From contig CAZFHA010000001.1 of assembly GCA_964518595.1 (NCBI GenBank), forward strand, positions 124,001 to 188,000: a stretch of 64,000 bases of DNA, read 5' to 3'. Source of the DNA: CAZFHA01 sp964518595 (GTDB lineage: Bacteria > Bacillota > Clostridia > Saccharofermentanales > Saccharofermentanaceae). The notes under the pieces are model-generated. The model was not told where the DNA came from. It searched no databases and worked only from the letters and a program-made list of their open reading frames with translations. A program made the translations under genes and the position numbers. How positions within the stretch are numbered: position 1 is the first letter of the stretch; every line of letters begins with the position of its first letter. Below are positions 50,768 to 61,038 of this stretch, one piece after another.

Positions 50768-53700
50768 TTACTTAGAGATGATTTTCTTAGCATCATGCTT
50801 TCTTTTTATGCCATAAAGCAGAGCTGCTACGCCTAAACCTAAGACTAAGCCTAAAACCATTGCTACAGGCCAAGGCACTTGTTTGACCCCCAAGACGTCA
50901 CTTTCTGTCAGAATTATTTCTTTTCCGGAAATATCTGTCTTAAGCTCTGAATCAGTCTTATTTTCCAGCACATTTTGTGGCTGCTTGTCCAGTCCACCAC
51001 TACCGGAAGAACTGTTGTCCCCGTTGTCTGGAATAATTTGAGCCGGGCGGTAGTTATGAGTAATTTCTTCTTCCGTATTACGCTTCGGCGCAGTTCGGTT
51101 TGCCACTGTTTGGGGTAAAAGCAAACCTAATCCATTCCAAGCGTCCATAATCCTGTCAATACAGCTATTTATTTCCTCTTGGGAGACAGTCTCTGACAAC
51201 ATATAGGCTTTACCTAAGTCCCGCACCTCATCTAATTGCCGCAAACTGTCTGCTGTATATTGAGTCCGATCAAGGCTACCAGTTTGGGAAAGAATCGCTC
51301 CTAAGCGTTCTTTATCAACTTTAGAAACAGGTGGTTGCACTCTATGTTCTAAGTTGGCTAAAACTGACTTGATCAAGGCAACACCTTCATCCACTTCTCC
51401 TTGGGTAGCTGTTGTGCTTGCCAAGAGAGCCTGTCCTTGTAAGATAGCCACTGATAATCGATCAGCACTGGCTGGGGTATAAAGATTCATATCTATTGCT
51501 AAAGCCTGCTGCATTACCTCTTCTAGGGCATCTTTTTGGGTCTTATAACGAGCCGCCGCCGTTACACTTAGCAATCTTTCCGTCATCTGGTTCACTGTAT
51601 CCTGAGAACTATTAAGATTAGCTTTGACCAACTTAGCTTCTTGAAGAGTGGTTTCAAGGTTCTGAATTGAAGAAGGCTCGTAGCGATCCTTGTTCTGCCA
51701 GATATTTTCTGCCACACCAATAGCGCTAAGGAGACGATTAAAATTAGCCCTTAAAATTAGTTGGTTTATAGCAAGACTTAGCTCTTGCCAAGCTTGGTCG
51801 ATTTCAGTCTGCTCACTTTCATTTAGAGCAATTCTCTGAGCCTCCTGCAGTGCCGGTGGCAAATTACTCCAAGTATCTGGGGTAAAACGGGTTTCCTGTA
51901 ACCGTTCAGCCGCTCGAACTAAGGCTTTCAAGGCTGTATTGTTGCCTTTTTCAAACATAGAAGCCAGTGCTTGATTTAAGCGAATTGCCATATCCATAAC
52001 ATCTTGATCGGTTATTTCAGGATTGGCCAGTAGCTCGCCCGCTTCCGAAACCACAAGGCGTAGATTATCTACCCAACTGGTAATATAAATGCTGGTATCA
52101 CCATCCAGAATAACCATGGCCTCTTCAAGCAGCACCTCAACAGGGGTCTTATCTACGGCCAATTGTAAATTCTCTACAGCTGCTTCTAGGGCTTCTTCGG
52201 CGGCTAGGGCATCCTCAGCCGATACATTTTCCGGATCAGAACAGAGGCTTTGAGCAGTAGTATATGCCGCAGAAAAAGTCTGCCAGCTCGCTGCCGTATA
52301 TTGGGATTCCTGGCTCAAAAGCTGTGCATAAAGGTTTACAAGTATATTTAAAACTGTAGTATCACCTCTAGTGAGTAAGCCGTCAGCAGCTTCTACCATT
52401 CTGTCGTAGGCTTGATTCACTTCCGTCTGACTGGGAGCAGGTGCAAGAAGAACCGTTTCTGCACTAGCCAAAGTAGCCTCTAGAGTTGCCCAAGTATCAC
52501 GGGTATAATCTTCAGCGTCTAGGAGAACCAGACTGTCATAGTACTGACGTAACTGCTGAATACTAACCGGTTCTCTGGGAATAAGTCCATCGAGTGCCTG
52601 CCACAAACTGTCCATTGCAGTGGCAATCTGGGTAGTAGAGGGATCAGATTCACTTAATACAGTTTTCGCACTTGCCAGTGCAGTCGCCAGATTTTGCCAG
52701 GCTTCAAGATTATATTCAGATTGCTCCAAAGCCTCGCTGCGATCTATAAGCGTCTGCAGAGATTGTGTAGAAATTCCCAGCACGTAGGCAAATTTATCAA
52801 TCATTACTCCGTTGCTCTCACCCAAAGGAATGGTGAAGCGAAGCTGATCACCTTTTTTAAGTGTAAGAGGAATGATAGTCTCAGCACAGACAATGTTGTT
52901 TCCTGTTTTAGCAAAAGCCAAACCATCAATTACAGTATCACCGTTCACCTGAATTGAAAGCAGTCGATCCACACTTAATTGATTAGCGTATCTTAGTACA
53001 ATGCCATCCGCATCCTGAAGTGCCGTATACGACCAATAACTATATTCAGCTACTCCTGTATTCCAATTTCTAGAATTCATCCAAACTAAAGTTTCACCAA
53101 TCGCACTAGAAGTTCTGCCTGCCACATAGCTATTAATGCCGGAAGTGCCACTCTCAGCTTCGATCCAGCTACCCTGATGAGGCAAGGCCTTTACCTCTAC
53201 TTTGCAGCTGGCCGTGCTTTTTCCACTGCTCAAGGTCACACGAACATTAGTAGTTCCCAAGCCTACCGGTATTACTTCTCCGTCTCTAACAATTGCAACC
53301 TGAGGGTCATCAGACTTCCAACTCACTGACTTAATTTCAGCGGTTTCTGGTGAAATTATAGCTGTCAATTTTTGACTAACTTCGCCATCAAAGACTAAAT
53401 TCCCTTGATCTAGTTCTACCTTTTGCGCTATTTTTGTCTCATCCAAATTAGTCATCACACAGTCAATTAAAGTAACTTTAGACTCTCCTACCGGAGCCCG
53501 TAATTCTAAGACATCTCCCGCTCCCAGAGATATGGGGAAACTTTTTTCTGCAAAAACAAAGTTAGCACCTCTGGGTCCAGTGTAAGGAAATACTACATTA
53601 GTCGCTATGGGTTGACCATTGACATAAATATCTAAGAGTCGATCCCAGGTTTGTTCATTTGCATAACGGATTGTTAAGGTAGTAGCATCAGCGACCATAG

Positions 53701-56700
53701 TAAAGCTCAGCTTGGTATTGTTTCTATTTTGATCGTTGAGCCAGACTAAACGACCACCGGAAGCCGCCGTGTCGGTTATCTGCCCTGTCCAACCACTGGC
53801 AGTTGCATTTTCAGCTTCATAAATAGGCGAAAGCTCTAGTAGATCTAAGAACAGGCTTTCTGCTGAAATGGCTTTAAGCACCACAGTACAGGCAGTCGGC
53901 AAGCTGATATCGAAAGAGATATTTTTGTATTCTCCATCAGTAGCCGGTAGCTCTAAAATAGTACGTTCTTCTCCGTTTACAATAAGCTGGAGCTGCTGAA
54001 TTTGGGTGCTTCTATATCTTAGTCTGATTCTCTGGGCAGAGCTAAGATAGTTGAATTGTATCGTATCCCCCTCTTGGAAACTACCTACAGCATAACCACC
54101 GGAGGCAGCTGCGTCTTGTACCGCCATTGCACTACCGCGAATAATACCGGCTTCGGCTTCTACTAGTACGGCTTCTTTTTCTTTGTAGTCGTCCGGCATA
54201 AGCTCCGGATTTACAGCCGCTGGGTTCAGATCAAGAGTAATATCGTCAAAGGCTAGATCCGACTCGCTGGTAGCTCGAGCAAAGGCATTGGTAAATACTA
54301 AAATATAATCCGTGTTTTCATCGGTTTTGAAGGATATTGTCTCGTTGACCACTTGACCTTCGTAACCGGAAAGATATTGGTTTACAAGCTTTTTCCCCGT
54401 GCTGGGAGAAATAATGGTGTACTTCCAACCATTGGCCGGTCCATAACTTGATTTAAAGGTAAAATGCAGATCATAACCGGTATTAGGTAAGATTTTAAGG
54501 CTTCCAGGAGTGGTTTTGATAATCGTATCATAACGTCCGCTCATCAGAATACTTCTTTGTCCATCAAGTTGAACTGCCTGATTAACCCCATTATTAGCGT
54601 AGGCTAAACGCCCCATCTCGCCATTCTCGTGGACAAAGGCGCCCATCATATGGCTGGTTTCTAAATCATCATAGTAGTAGTGACCTTCAGCTCCGTAGGG
54701 ATTGGTTTCTTCATAGAAGCGTAGGTCATCAAAATATACTGCGCCACTGCCGGCGAGGCCTCTAAGTGTGACTGTCGCCCTATCTGATTCGGCAGTAAAA
54801 TGAGCTTTAAGCAGCGTCCAGTTATTAAAGCAATTCCCCATGATAGTGCGGTAGTTGGCACCGGTAAAAACAGCCTCACTAGTTAACGAGCCATTCTGAA
54901 CTTCTAAACTACCGCTACGGCTATCAGGAGTATAGGTTAGAGCAGTAATCAAGTACTCCTTACCTGCCTCAAGTCCCTGGATCTCTTGACTGGCAGAGGC
55001 CTCTTCACTGATATTCAGGTAGAGATTGTCATTGGCAGGATTTCTTTCCACCGAAACGCTCTCCGGTGTATCAGAAGACCAATATTCTATCCCGGCACTA
55101 TTAAAATTACCATCTGCAATGGGGCTACCATCACCCCAAACCATAGCCGGTTGTTCCACTGTGGTTTTAGTTAGTACATACCCTTGACCGGCTTGATAGC
55201 TAATGGTTACTTGACCATCAATAACAGGTAACGACTCTACCAAGGTCTTACCATTCACCTGATCTAAGGCATATAAAGATACCTCAGTTACAGCCGCCCA
55301 ACTCTCCGGTAGCTTCCAAGTCCGACTTCCGCCCGCACTGCGGTAGGTATAAATTTTGTCTTCCGTGCGTGCTTCCCAAGGGATGAAAATATCTTGTTCA
55401 CTGTCATTTAATTCAGCATAAACAATTCCGTTCTTAGCAATAATTCTCTTACTACCATTAAATACAGAAGTGACACCGTCTTCAAAGCGGGCTGTGAGAT
55501 AGCCGTTATTAGCGGCATCGGTACCAATGCTTAAGATAGGAAAGTTCTTCAAATAGGTATCGGCCAGAGTATGTTGCCAAAACTCCTTTACAGCACCTGA
55601 TACTGTTGTCTGGGCTTCACTCCATCCCAAATAACCATAAGATTTCTGATAACCAGACCCTAAAACATTCTGATATTCCTGGGTACCGGCCTCGTATATG
55701 GCTTGATCGTTAATGATAAAACGGCGAATATTAGAATTTCCGTGATTTCCCCCATTACTTTCACCACCGAAAAAGTAGGTGTGACACCAGTTCACATATT
55801 TGGGACTGAGGGCTTTGGTAGTTGTGTCATTAAGAGTATAATTTACATAGCCAAGATACATTTCTGTGAAATAGGTCCAATCTAGCTCTTGAAACTTTTT
55901 CAAAGTTTTCCAGGTAGTCCAACGAGCCTCCTTGCCATCCCAGCGTCCGGCAGAAACATCTAAATATTGGAATTTCATTTTCTCAAATTCAGATTTATGA
56001 GCTTCATAGCGTTGATCTAATAGGCCGGAAGACCAGTATTCAATGTCATCAACGGCGGTTCCACCACGATCTACAAAATCCCAGACCCCGCCATTATACT
56101 TTGGCGTTTCCTCATAGAAAGGTGATTCGGGGTATGCCTCTACTGAATTGGTGTGGGTACCTACATAGACATTATATTTTTCTGCTTCAGAAATTAAACG
56201 CCGTAAAGCATCGTTACCACCCAGAAGCGGATTAGCATCGCCGTAGGAAGGCCACCCGTCGCCGAACTGATTGTGCGCGCCCTTAACAAGCATAATCTGG
56301 GGGAAATTGTCCGTGGCCTGAGCCTGACGTTTCACATAATCCAGACCATTTTCCCAAGTCCAGGATTGACGTCCCCAATAATTGAGCAAAATATTAACCG
56401 CAATGGTTTTTCTGGCTAAATTCTCACCACTGAGAGGATCCATGATTTGGCGGTAAGCCACTGCAGCATCCTGCCAATTCACCTGACCATCTTCATTCTT
56501 GTCATCAGTAATAGTAATCTTGCACCAAGGCAGTTCGGTTACTGTCTTGTCCGGACCACGGTACATAAAATCTGTAGTCCAGACCCCGGTTTCTTTATAA
56601 TCACCTTTATCAACAGTCTGTATGTAGTTATATTGGCAGGTCATATCTGATTCAATAGCCGCCGCCAACTCGTTCGTTGACAAAAAAACGTGACCTATTT

Positions 56701-57268
56701 TCTTGGGACTGCTATCCAGCGGAGCTGCTGCCACAGTCTGGAAGGTATCCCCGTTGGCAAAGTTGGCATTGTAGGCCATCGCTGCTCCCGGTTGAGAACT
56801 ACGAACTGAAATTAGACTCTGGCTGGGGAACTCAATATAGCGTACCTGCTTGGCAGGATCAAGGATCTCCGTCATCTTCATTTCCAAAATATTGTCCTGC
56901 AAGGTGAAACGTAATTTCATCTCTACCCCGTTTAGACCCGCGGAAGTAAAATCTAAATGATATTCAACACTACTGCCCCATTTTTCAATGGTCACAGTGG
57001 GTTGGTAGCGAATCTGATTAATCATAATTTCCGTTAAAGTCGACGATTGGCCATACAGTACTTTTCCTGTATCCCCCCATTGATACTCAATAACCCGGGG
57101 GAAATTCTCATCCATTACCACCGTCATCTGATTCCCGATAAGTTCCATCTGCCCTACCTCGACGGGGGCTGCCCTAACAGTTCTGGGCATAACACTCATG
57201 GTCATAGTAAATGCCATGCCTAGAGCCAGTAGTCCCGATACGATTCTTAGCTTGGGTAGTCTTTTCAT
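50768..57268 (-). CDS. Giant GH101-like surface glycosidase with CBMs and FIVAR repeats
   Basis: A 2166-residue exported protein with a signal peptide (1-33, cut near VRAAP). A galactose-mutarotase-like beta-sandwich (about 40-250) is followed by a barrel resembling endo-alpha-N-acetylgalactosaminidase (GH101): NWQDAAVAYRQIM, HTNSVEAYPES, then the likely nucleophile Asp437 (QYLDVSAG) and acid/base Glu469 (WTYFTEM). The trailing beta domains (about 610-1015) also match GH101 layout. Then come CBM35/6-like modules (about 1035-1147, 1149-1275, 1365-1500), one bacterial Ig-like domain (1280-1360), about eight FIVAR-type helical repeats (1500-2050), a linker, one membrane helix (2132-2153) and a basic tail. 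There is no LPXTG. The substrate is probably mucin-type O-glycan, but the catalytic region is divergent. Confidence 0.85.
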   Translation of the reverse strand: MKRLPKLRIVSGLLALGMAFTMTMSVMPRTVRAAPVEVGQMELIGNQMTVVMDENFPRVIEYQWGDTGKVLYGQSSTLTEIMINQIRYQPTVTIEKWGSSVEYHLDFTSAGLNGVEMKLRFTLQDNILEMKMTEILDPAKQVRYIEFPSQSLISVRSSQPGAAMAYNANFANGDTFQTVAAAPLDSSPKKIGHVFLSTNELAAAIESDMTCQYNYIQTVDKGDYKETGVWTTDFMYRGPDKTVTELPWCKITITDDKNEDGQVNWQDAAVAYRQIMDPLSGENLARKTIAVNILLNYWGRQSWTWENGLDYVKRQAQATDNFPQIMLVKGAHNQFGDGWPSYGDANPLLGGNDALRRLISEAEKYNVYVGTHTNSVEAYPESPFYEETPKYNGGVWDFVDRGGTAVDDIEYWSSGLLDQRYEAHKSEFEKMKFQYLDVSAGRWDGKEARWTTWKTLKKFQELDWTYFTEMYLGYVNYTLNDTTTKALSPKYVNWCHTYFFGGESNGGNHGNSNIRRFIINDQAIYEAGTQEYQNVLGSGYQKSYGYLGWSEAQTTVSGAVKEFWQHTLADTYLKNFPILSIGTDAANNGYLTARFEDGVTSVFNGSKRIIAKNGIVYAELNDSEQDIFIPWEARTEDKIYTYRSAGGSRTWKLPESWAAVTEVSLYALDQVNGKTLVESLPVIDGQVTISYQAGQGYVLTKTTVEQPAMVWGDGSPIADGNFNSAGIEYWSSDTPESVSVERNPANDNLYLNISEEASASQEIQGLEAGKEYLITALTYTPDSRSGSLEVQNGSLTSEAVFTGANYRTIMGNCFNNWTLLKAHFTAESDRATVTLRGLAGSGAVYFDDLRFYEETNPYGAEGHYYYDDLETSHMMGAFVHENGEMGRLAYANNGVNQAVQLDGQRSILMSGRYDTIIKTTPGSLKILPNTGYDLHFTFKSSYGPANGWKYTIISPSTGKKLVNQYLSGYEGQVVNETISFKTDENTDYILVFTNAFARATSESDLAFDDITLDLNPAAVNPELMPDDYKEKEAVLVEAEAGIIRGSAMAVQDAAASGGYAVGSFQEGDTIQFNYLSSAQRIRLRYRSTQIQQLQLIVNGEERTILELPATDGEYKNISFDISLPTACTVVLKAISAESLFLDLLELSPIYEAENATASGWTGQITDTAASGGRLVWLNDQNRNNTKLSFTMVADATTLTIRYANEQTWDRLLDIYVNGQPIATNVVFPYTGPRGANFVFAEKSFPISLGAGDVLELRAPVGESKVTLIDCVMTNLDETKIAQKVELDQGNLVFDGEVSQKLTAIISPETAEIKSVSWKSDDPQVAIVRDGEVIPVGLGTTNVRVTLSSGKSTASCKVEVKALPHQGSWIEAESGTSGINSYVAGRTSSAIGETLVWMNSRNWNTGVAEYSYWSYTALQDADGIVLRYANQLSVDRLLSIQVNGDTVIDGLAFAKTGNNIVCAETIIPLTLKKGDQLRFTIPLGESNGVMIDKFAYVLGISTQSLQTLIDRSEALEQSEYNLEAWQNLATALASAKTVLSESDPSTTQIATAMDSLWQALDGLIPREPVSIQQLRQYYDSLVLLDAEDYTRDTWATLEATLASAETVLLAPAPSQTEVNQAYDRMVEAADGLLTRGDTTVLNILVNLYAQLLSQESQYTAASWQTFSAAYTTAQSLCSDPENVSAEDALAAEEALEAAVENLQLAVDKTPVEVLLEEAMVILDGDTSIYITSWVDNLRLVVSEAGELLANPEITDQDVMDMAIRLNQALASMFEKGNNTALKALVRAAERLQETRFTPDTWSNLPPALQEAQRIALNESEQTEIDQAWQELSLAINQLILRANFNRLLSAIGVAENIWQNKDRYEPSSIQNLETTLQEAKLVKANLNSSQDTVNQMTERLLSVTAAARYKTQKDALEEVMQQALAIDMNLYTPASADRLSVAILQGQALLASTTATQGEVDEGVALIKSVLANLEHRVQPPVSKVDKERLGAILSQTGSLDRTQYTADSLRQLDEVRDLGKAYMLSETVSQEEINSCIDRIMDAWNGLGLLLPQTVANRTAPKRNTEEEITHNYRPAQIIPDNGDNSSSGSGGLDKQPQNVLENKTDSELKTDISGKEIILTESDVLGVKQVPWPVAMVLGLVLGLGVAALLYGIKRKHDAKKIISK

Positions 57269-57486
57269 ATTCCCTCCTCCTAAGCAGCATCCTCCTAAGA
57301 TCTATCCAGACCAGAGGATAATAAAAATACACCAAAAACAAAAGCCGAATTTGCCTTAATCATAGCAATCTGCCCTAAAGTGGTCATTCAAGTTTCTTGT
57401 CATTTATATTAAAATGATGTGGAAACAGTTTTAAAACAGCCATAGATTCTGGATTTCCGATAGGGCTATGCACCGGGGGGACGATT

Positions 57487-59265
57487 ATGCAGCCGTATTC
57501 TTTTCGCCAGAAACGCCAAAGACCTTCTGCTCAAAACCGCATCGTTTTTCTACTTAGCTTAACTTTATTACTGGGAATGATCATTCTTGGCCTCTATATG
57601 GCCTACACCCTGTATCACCAAGCCTATGAAGGAACCCTCACCAAAATGCAAATTTATACCGAAAGGACAGCAGAAAATTTAGACCAATCCTTTGCCTACG
57701 TTACTAATACCGCTTTGGCAGTTGCCACTTCCGAGACCGTGCTAGACTGGTTTTATGATCCTGAATTATTCAGCGAAATTAACCCAGATTATTATAAAAA
57801 TGTCTACCGCTTAAAAAAAGAAGTCAATCATATTCTGACTTACAGTAACGCTTGGCGGATTGACTATATCCGCTACATAGCGGTTTTCTCTAATGAAAAG
57901 CCCCTAGTCTACGCTTATCGGCGCCCTATTGCCGAAAATCAGATCTGGGAAGAGGCTTTGACCGCAATTGCCTATGCCGCTGAAAACCAGCAACCTTTCG
58001 TATCCTTTATTCGCCCGGAAAACCAAAGGAATCAGATTTATCATATCCGCGAAATGAAACATAACTTTGCCAAGCAAGATGCCCTGCGAATTGTTATCGT
58101 CACGGACGAGGAAGCTCTGCGCCGTCAGTACGAAGCCGCCTTAGGTGAATCCTTCATGTCAGCCGGATTAATAAATGAGCAAGGCCACGTCTTCTCAGCC
58201 TATGGTAACGTCGATGATATGAACACCCATAACCAGCTTATTTTAGCAGCGGCTCAAGAACAGAAACATCAGGTCACTCTCTCTGGGGAAAGCTATCTGT
58301 TTATCCATCAAAGGTTAGAAAGTGCCCCTTTAACCTTAATCAGTCTCGTACCACAAAAAGCGATTATCAATCAAACTCTCTCCAGTCTCTCCGGTTATAT
58401 TATTATCTCCCTGATACTTTGCTTGGGGCTCCTACTCATTGGCATTTTCATCTCCTTTCGCAGTACCCGTTTTATACGCCAGTTAGCTTTCTGTATGGAA
58501 AAGATAAAAAACAAAGATTATGATGCCCGCATGCCCAATTATCACACCTCAGCCGTTAACGAACTAGGGCAGAGCTTTAATCAAATGGCGGAAGCAATGA
58601 AATTACTGATTCGAGATACTTACGAGTCTCGTCTTCGCTTACAGGCTACGGAGCTGGAATTTTTACAGCAGCAGATGAATCCCCATTTTTTGTTTAATAT
58701 CTTACTTACCATGCAAATCAAAGCCAAGCTATCCCAAGATGAGACCATGTATCAGATGTTAACTTCCTTATCCGGCTTTTTGCGAGCTGGCCTCTATGCC
58801 AATGATAATCCCTTTACTAGTCTGGGCGAAGAACTGCGTTGTACCGGTTTTTATTTGTATTTGCAAAAGCAACGCTTTGGCGAAAACTTGCACTATCAGA
58901 TTGCTGTGGAGGAAAAATACCATCAGGTGAAGATTCCCCGTTTAAGTCTGCAGCCCTTGGTAGAAAATGCGGTAGTTCATGGTGGCGAGGGGCTGAAAGA
59001 GCCCCTTCAGATTAAGATTTACGCTGAAGCCCAGGCGAATAAACTCTTGCTACTAATTAGCGATAATGGGGTGGGATTTGACAGTCAGAGCTTTTCGCTG
59101 GAAAGCGAAAATGTCCGAAACCGTGTGGGTCTCTATAACACCCATCAACGGTTTTTGCTCTTGTATGGAGCAGATCATGGTTTAAGAATCGAAAGCCAGC
59201 CCGGTCATGGGACAATGGTTCAAATAGTACTACCTTTAGTCTCTACTCCCCAGACTGAGCAATAA
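57487..59265 (+). CDS. Second YesM-type sensor histidine kinase
   Basis: A 592-residue membrane kinase. The first helix (about 19-42) and second helix (about 298-322) enclose an extracellular sensor, followed by HAMP, the His_kinase motif LQQQMNPHFLFN and an ATPase domain (N-box PLVENAVVHGGEG, G-box SDNGVGFD). It is transcribed divergently from the GH101-like gene across a 218-bp gap, in which a weak TTCAAG-17-TAAAAT is the only promoter seen for it. A GGGGGG ribosome site precedes the ATG. It pairs with the regulator gene 19 bases downstream. Confidence 0.92.
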   Translation: MQPYSFRQKRQRPSAQNRIVFLLSLTLLLGMIILGLYMAYTLYHQAYEGTLTKMQIYTERTAENLDQSFAYVTNTALAVATSETVLDWFYDPELFSEINPDYYKNVYRLKKEVNHILTYSNAWRIDYIRYIAVFSNEKPLVYAYRRPIAENQIWEEALTAIAYAAENQQPFVSFIRPENQRNQIYHIREMKHNFAKQDALRIVIVTDEEALRRQYEAALGESFMSAGLINEQGHVFSAYGNVDDMNTHNQLILAAAQEQKHQVTLSGESYLFIHQRLESAPLTLISLVPQKAIINQTLSSLSGYIIISLILCLGLLLIGIFISFRSTRFIRQLAFCMEKIKNKDYDARMPNYHTSAVNELGQSFNQMAEAMKLLIRDTYESRLRLQATELEFLQQQMNPHFLFNILLTMQIKAKLSQDETMYQMLTSLSGFLRAGLYANDNPFTSLGEELRCTGFYLYLQKQRFGENLHYQIAVEEKYHQVKIPRLSLQPLVENAVVHGGEGLKEPLQIKIYAEAQANKLLLLISDNGVGFDSQSFSLESENVRNRVGLYNTHQRFLLLYGADHGLRIESQPGHGTMVQIVLPLVSTPQTEQ

Positions 59266-59284
59266 ATAAAAGGAGAAAGCATTT

Positions 59285-60868
59285 ATGTATAAAGTTCTGT
59301 TAGCCGATGATGAGGCCATCATACGTAAAGGTATTATCCAGTTGATTCCTTGGCAGAGTCTTTCTTGCCAGCTGGTATATGACTGTGGCTCAGGTCAAGA
59401 AGCGCTGGATTTTCTAGCTAATAATGCTGTTGATATTGTTATTACTGATATTAAAATGCCTCATACCAATGGCCTGGACTTATTGGAGCAACTCCAAACC
59501 CACTACCCCCAAATTAAGACAATCATGTTGACTGCCTATTCAGATTTCACTTACGCACAAAAGGCGCTCCGTTGGGGCGCAGTAGACTTTATTGTCAAAA
59601 ATGATTTTCTCACTGAATTGCCCCGCTCTCTGAAAGCCGTAACGGCTAGTCTGGATGCTTTATCACGAGCAGGAACAGCCCAAGAAAATGCCACTACAGA
59701 TCCAGATGCGAGTCTTTTACAGGCGCAGCTTTTCAGCACCGAAAAAATCTCGCTTTCCTCCGGTGAGACTAATCGCTGGTCAGGCTTTACTTATTTGGTC
59801 GTAGCCTGCGAGATTCTAGCTGCTGAAAAAATATATTCTCCTGCGGAGTGCCTAAAAAAGCTCCAGCAGTTTTTACAGATTCCACTCCAAAGCTTTGGTT
59901 ATCGCTTGTTTCTTCTGCAACCACAGCCCTGGCTTATCCTGCTTTTTCGCCCCTCTGAAGAAAAATTTTCCGTAGAAGAAGGCCAAAAAGTTATGGAAGA
60001 TGCCAGCCGCATAGTGGAAGAATTCATGGGAGTACAACTTTACATGGGCTTTAGTTCCGGCTGCTATCCCTTCCACCGACTCCAAGAGGCTCGAATTCAG
60101 GCTCAAACCGCCTTAGGGCAAATTGCTGACAAAGATCATAAATTTCAGGTGTTTGAAGCCAAGACCATAAGCGTCAAAGAATATCCCTCCCTCTCACAGC
60201 TAAGCCAACGACTCTGCCAAATGGTATTGAACAACCAGCCCACCGAGGCATTGATAGCTTTAAAAGAATGGGAAAACTGTCTGATGCACTGTCAGCGACC
60301 TTTGACCAATTCTCGCTTACGCTTAATCAACCTATTTGCGGACATTTTTCATCAGCTGGGCGAGTCTTATCTCTTACCTGAGGTAGGCTCCTTGGAACAA
60401 GCCTTCCATGAAACGTTGGAAAATTGCTGTAGTCTCTATTCCCTCTTTTTGTCTGCCGAAAAACAGCTTCAAGACATTCATCTTTTACTGGGCAGCTTAA
60501 CAGCCGAAAAACATTATTTAATCCAAGCAACCCAGCGCTACCTTCGTGACCATTATCGTGAAAATCTAACCCTAACCACCCTAAGTCAGCAGGTTCATGT
60601 TAGTCCCAGCTATTTAAGCCGTCTCTATAAGAACAAGACAGGAGAATCTTTAACCACAGCGGTTAACCGCCTACGGATAGAAAAAGCCCAAGAATTACTG
60701 GCCGATCCGGCACTGAAAATATACCAGGTTGCCCGTCTGATCGGCTTTGAGGATGCAGGCTATTTTGCCAATCTCTTTTATAAAATGTCCGGAGTTACCC
60801 CTAGTGAGTATCGCTTCCATTTGGGGGAAATTGAGAATAATTTACATAGGATTATAGTACAGGATTAG
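59285..60868 (+). CDS. Second YesN-type response regulator (receiver + AraC HTH)
   Basis: A 527-residue regulator. The receiver (1-125) has VLLADDEAIIRKG, the phospho-acceptor Asp in DIVITDIKMPHTNG and the Lys in DFIVKNDF. The middle is unassigned, and the AraC-type DNA-binding domain is at about 425-520 (TLTTLSQQVHVSPSYLSRLYKNKTGESL, then IYQVARLIGFEDAGYFANLFYKMSGVTPSEYR). With the preceding kinase it probably controls the importer beginning at 61.4 kb, the divergent GH101-like gene, or both. Confidence 0.92.
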   Translation: MYKVLLADDEAIIRKGIIQLIPWQSLSCQLVYDCGSGQEALDFLANNAVDIVITDIKMPHTNGLDLLEQLQTHYPQIKTIMLTAYSDFTYAQKALRWGAVDFIVKNDFLTELPRSLKAVTASLDALSRAGTAQENATTDPDASLLQAQLFSTEKISLSSGETNRWSGFTYLVVACEILAAEKIYSPAECLKKLQQFLQIPLQSFGYRLFLLQPQPWLILLFRPSEEKFSVEEGQKVMEDASRIVEEFMGVQLYMGFSSGCYPFHRLQEARIQAQTALGQIADKDHKFQVFEAKTISVKEYPSLSQLSQRLCQMVLNNQPTEALIALKEWENCLMHCQRPLTNSRLRLINLFADIFHQLGESYLLPEVGSLEQAFHETLENCCSLYSLFLSAEKQLQDIHLLLGSLTAEKHYLIQATQRYLRDHYRENLTLTTLSQQVHVSPSYLSRLYKNKTGESLTTAVNRLRIEKAQELLADPALKIYQVARLIGFEDAGYFANLFYKMSGVTPSEYRFHLGEIENNLHRIIVQD

Positions 60869-60922
60869 CCAAAGGAGAGGGTTTTGATTTAATCTAAATC
60901 CGGTTAAACTTATTTAAATTTA

Positions 60923-60951
60923 TTTACAGAGACTACTTTCCATGCTATATT
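60923..60951 (+). promoter_or_regulatory. Strong promoter of a probable small RNA facing the mini-ORF
   Basis: TTTACA (60923-60928), 17 bases, TATATT (60946-60951), one of the best promoters in the window. It directs transcription into the hairpin at 61006-61038, 490 bases before the next plus-strand gene, so a short untranslated RNA of about 80-90 bases is more likely than the importer mRNA. Eight bases past the -10 the RNA would begin with CAGGAAGGCT, the same sequence found at the matching place in the opposing transcript. Confidence 0.55.
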
Positions 60952-61005
60952 AAGAGTAACAGGAAGGCTAGGTCTTCCCCAATAATAATCGTTTATTAAT
61001 TAAAT

Positions 61006-61038
61006 AATAACCGTTCGGGTTCGAGCCGAGCGGTTATT
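61006..61038. terminator. Shared hairpin terminator between converging transcripts
   Basis: A 13-bp stem (AATAACCG plus TTCGG against CCGAG plus CGGTTATT, one G-T pair, 7-base loop). On the minus strand it is followed by TTATTATTTAATT and contains the stop codon of the mini-ORF; on the plus strand only GCTTTG follows. Confidence 0.7.
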
